From Archilochus colubris (lineage: Eukaryota; Chordata; Aves; Apodiformes; Trochilidae), in assembly GCA_023079485.1 (NCBI GenBank), contig CM041108.1, positions 434,001 to 498,000 of the forward strand: a stretch of DNA of 64,000 bases, in the 5' to 3' direction. Under the pieces are notes generated by a model. It made no database searches and was not told where the DNA came from. It worked only from the letters and a program-made list of their open reading frames with translations. Positions 63,896 through 64,000 of this stretch are shown piece after piece (position 1 is the stretch's first letter; every line of letters starts with the position of its first letter). The position numbers and the translations under genes are program-made.

Positions 63896-64000
63896 AATTT
63901 CCCCTTGCCCTACCCCTGTGTAATTATTTGCTAGCAGCAGCTTTACCATCAGTCTTGGGGTGCACAGTTCAACATTTCTTTCTGGGAGCTGTCAAAGAAA

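Larger units (their letters stand above)
62485..64000 (+). other. ARHGAP32: ARHGAP32 intron, start only; AT-rich
   Basis: Begins at donor GTCAGT and runs off the window. Positions 62700-63000 are very AT-rich with many TTAATA/TATTAAT words. Positions 62990-63620 contain a degenerate repeat (separate entry). Positions 63770-63791 are an AAAAT-type simple repeat, and 63847-63895 holds a 12-bp inverted repeat. Confidence 0.8.

Noticed and set aside
1..64000. CRISPR arrays, bacterial operons, tRNA or rRNA genes, integrated virus
   Set aside because: I saw no regularly spaced repeats with unique spacers, no tRNA cloverleaf with A/B boxes, no rRNA sequence and no retroviral LTR or gene pattern.

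Overview
This window is vertebrate nuclear DNA, almost certainly from a bird. It has short exons separated by long introns, consensus GT-AG splice sites, depleted CpG outside one island, and three CR1 (chicken repeat 1) LINE fragments, two of them carrying the avian CR1 terminal ATTCTATG-type motif. There are no bacterial-type operons, and nearly all long open reading frames are chance.

The only protein-coding gene I can support is the middle part of ARHGAP32 (PX-RICS / p250GAP / RICS / GC-GAP), on the + strand and truncated at both window edges. Nine coding exons lie between 10729 and 62484. They total 995 nt, and every splice phase agrees with its neighbour. They encode, in order, the C-terminal half of a PX domain (exons at 10729 and 12976), an SH3 domain split over three exons (14534, 16075, 22026), and most of a RhoGAP domain (48229, 59180, 61727, 62402) including its arginine finger. 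The N-terminal PX exon(s) and 5' end must lie upstream of the window or be unrecognised in its first 10.7 kb. The rest of the RhoGAP domain and the long C-terminal tail lie downstream.

Layout: 1-10728 is upstream intron with one sense CR1. 10729-22107 holds the PX and SH3 exons, with CR1 fragments at 11096 and 17832. 22108-48228 is a 26-kb intron holding a compact CpG island with a strong splice donor at 38502 and a candidate 51-nt symmetric cassette exon at 28028. 48229-62484 holds the RhoGAP exons. 62485-64000 is AT-rich intron containing a degenerate repeat.

The most interesting reading is that the CpG island in the 26-kb intron is the promoter and non-coding first exon of the short, brain-type isoform (RICS/GC-GAP), which lacks PX and SH3. 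Its splice donor would join the exon at 48229, whose internal ATG at 48273 corresponds to the known start of the short human isoform. The window would then contain the switch between a phosphoinositide-binding trafficking form and a PX/SH3-less synaptic form of the same GAP. No bacterial, viral or defence system was seen.
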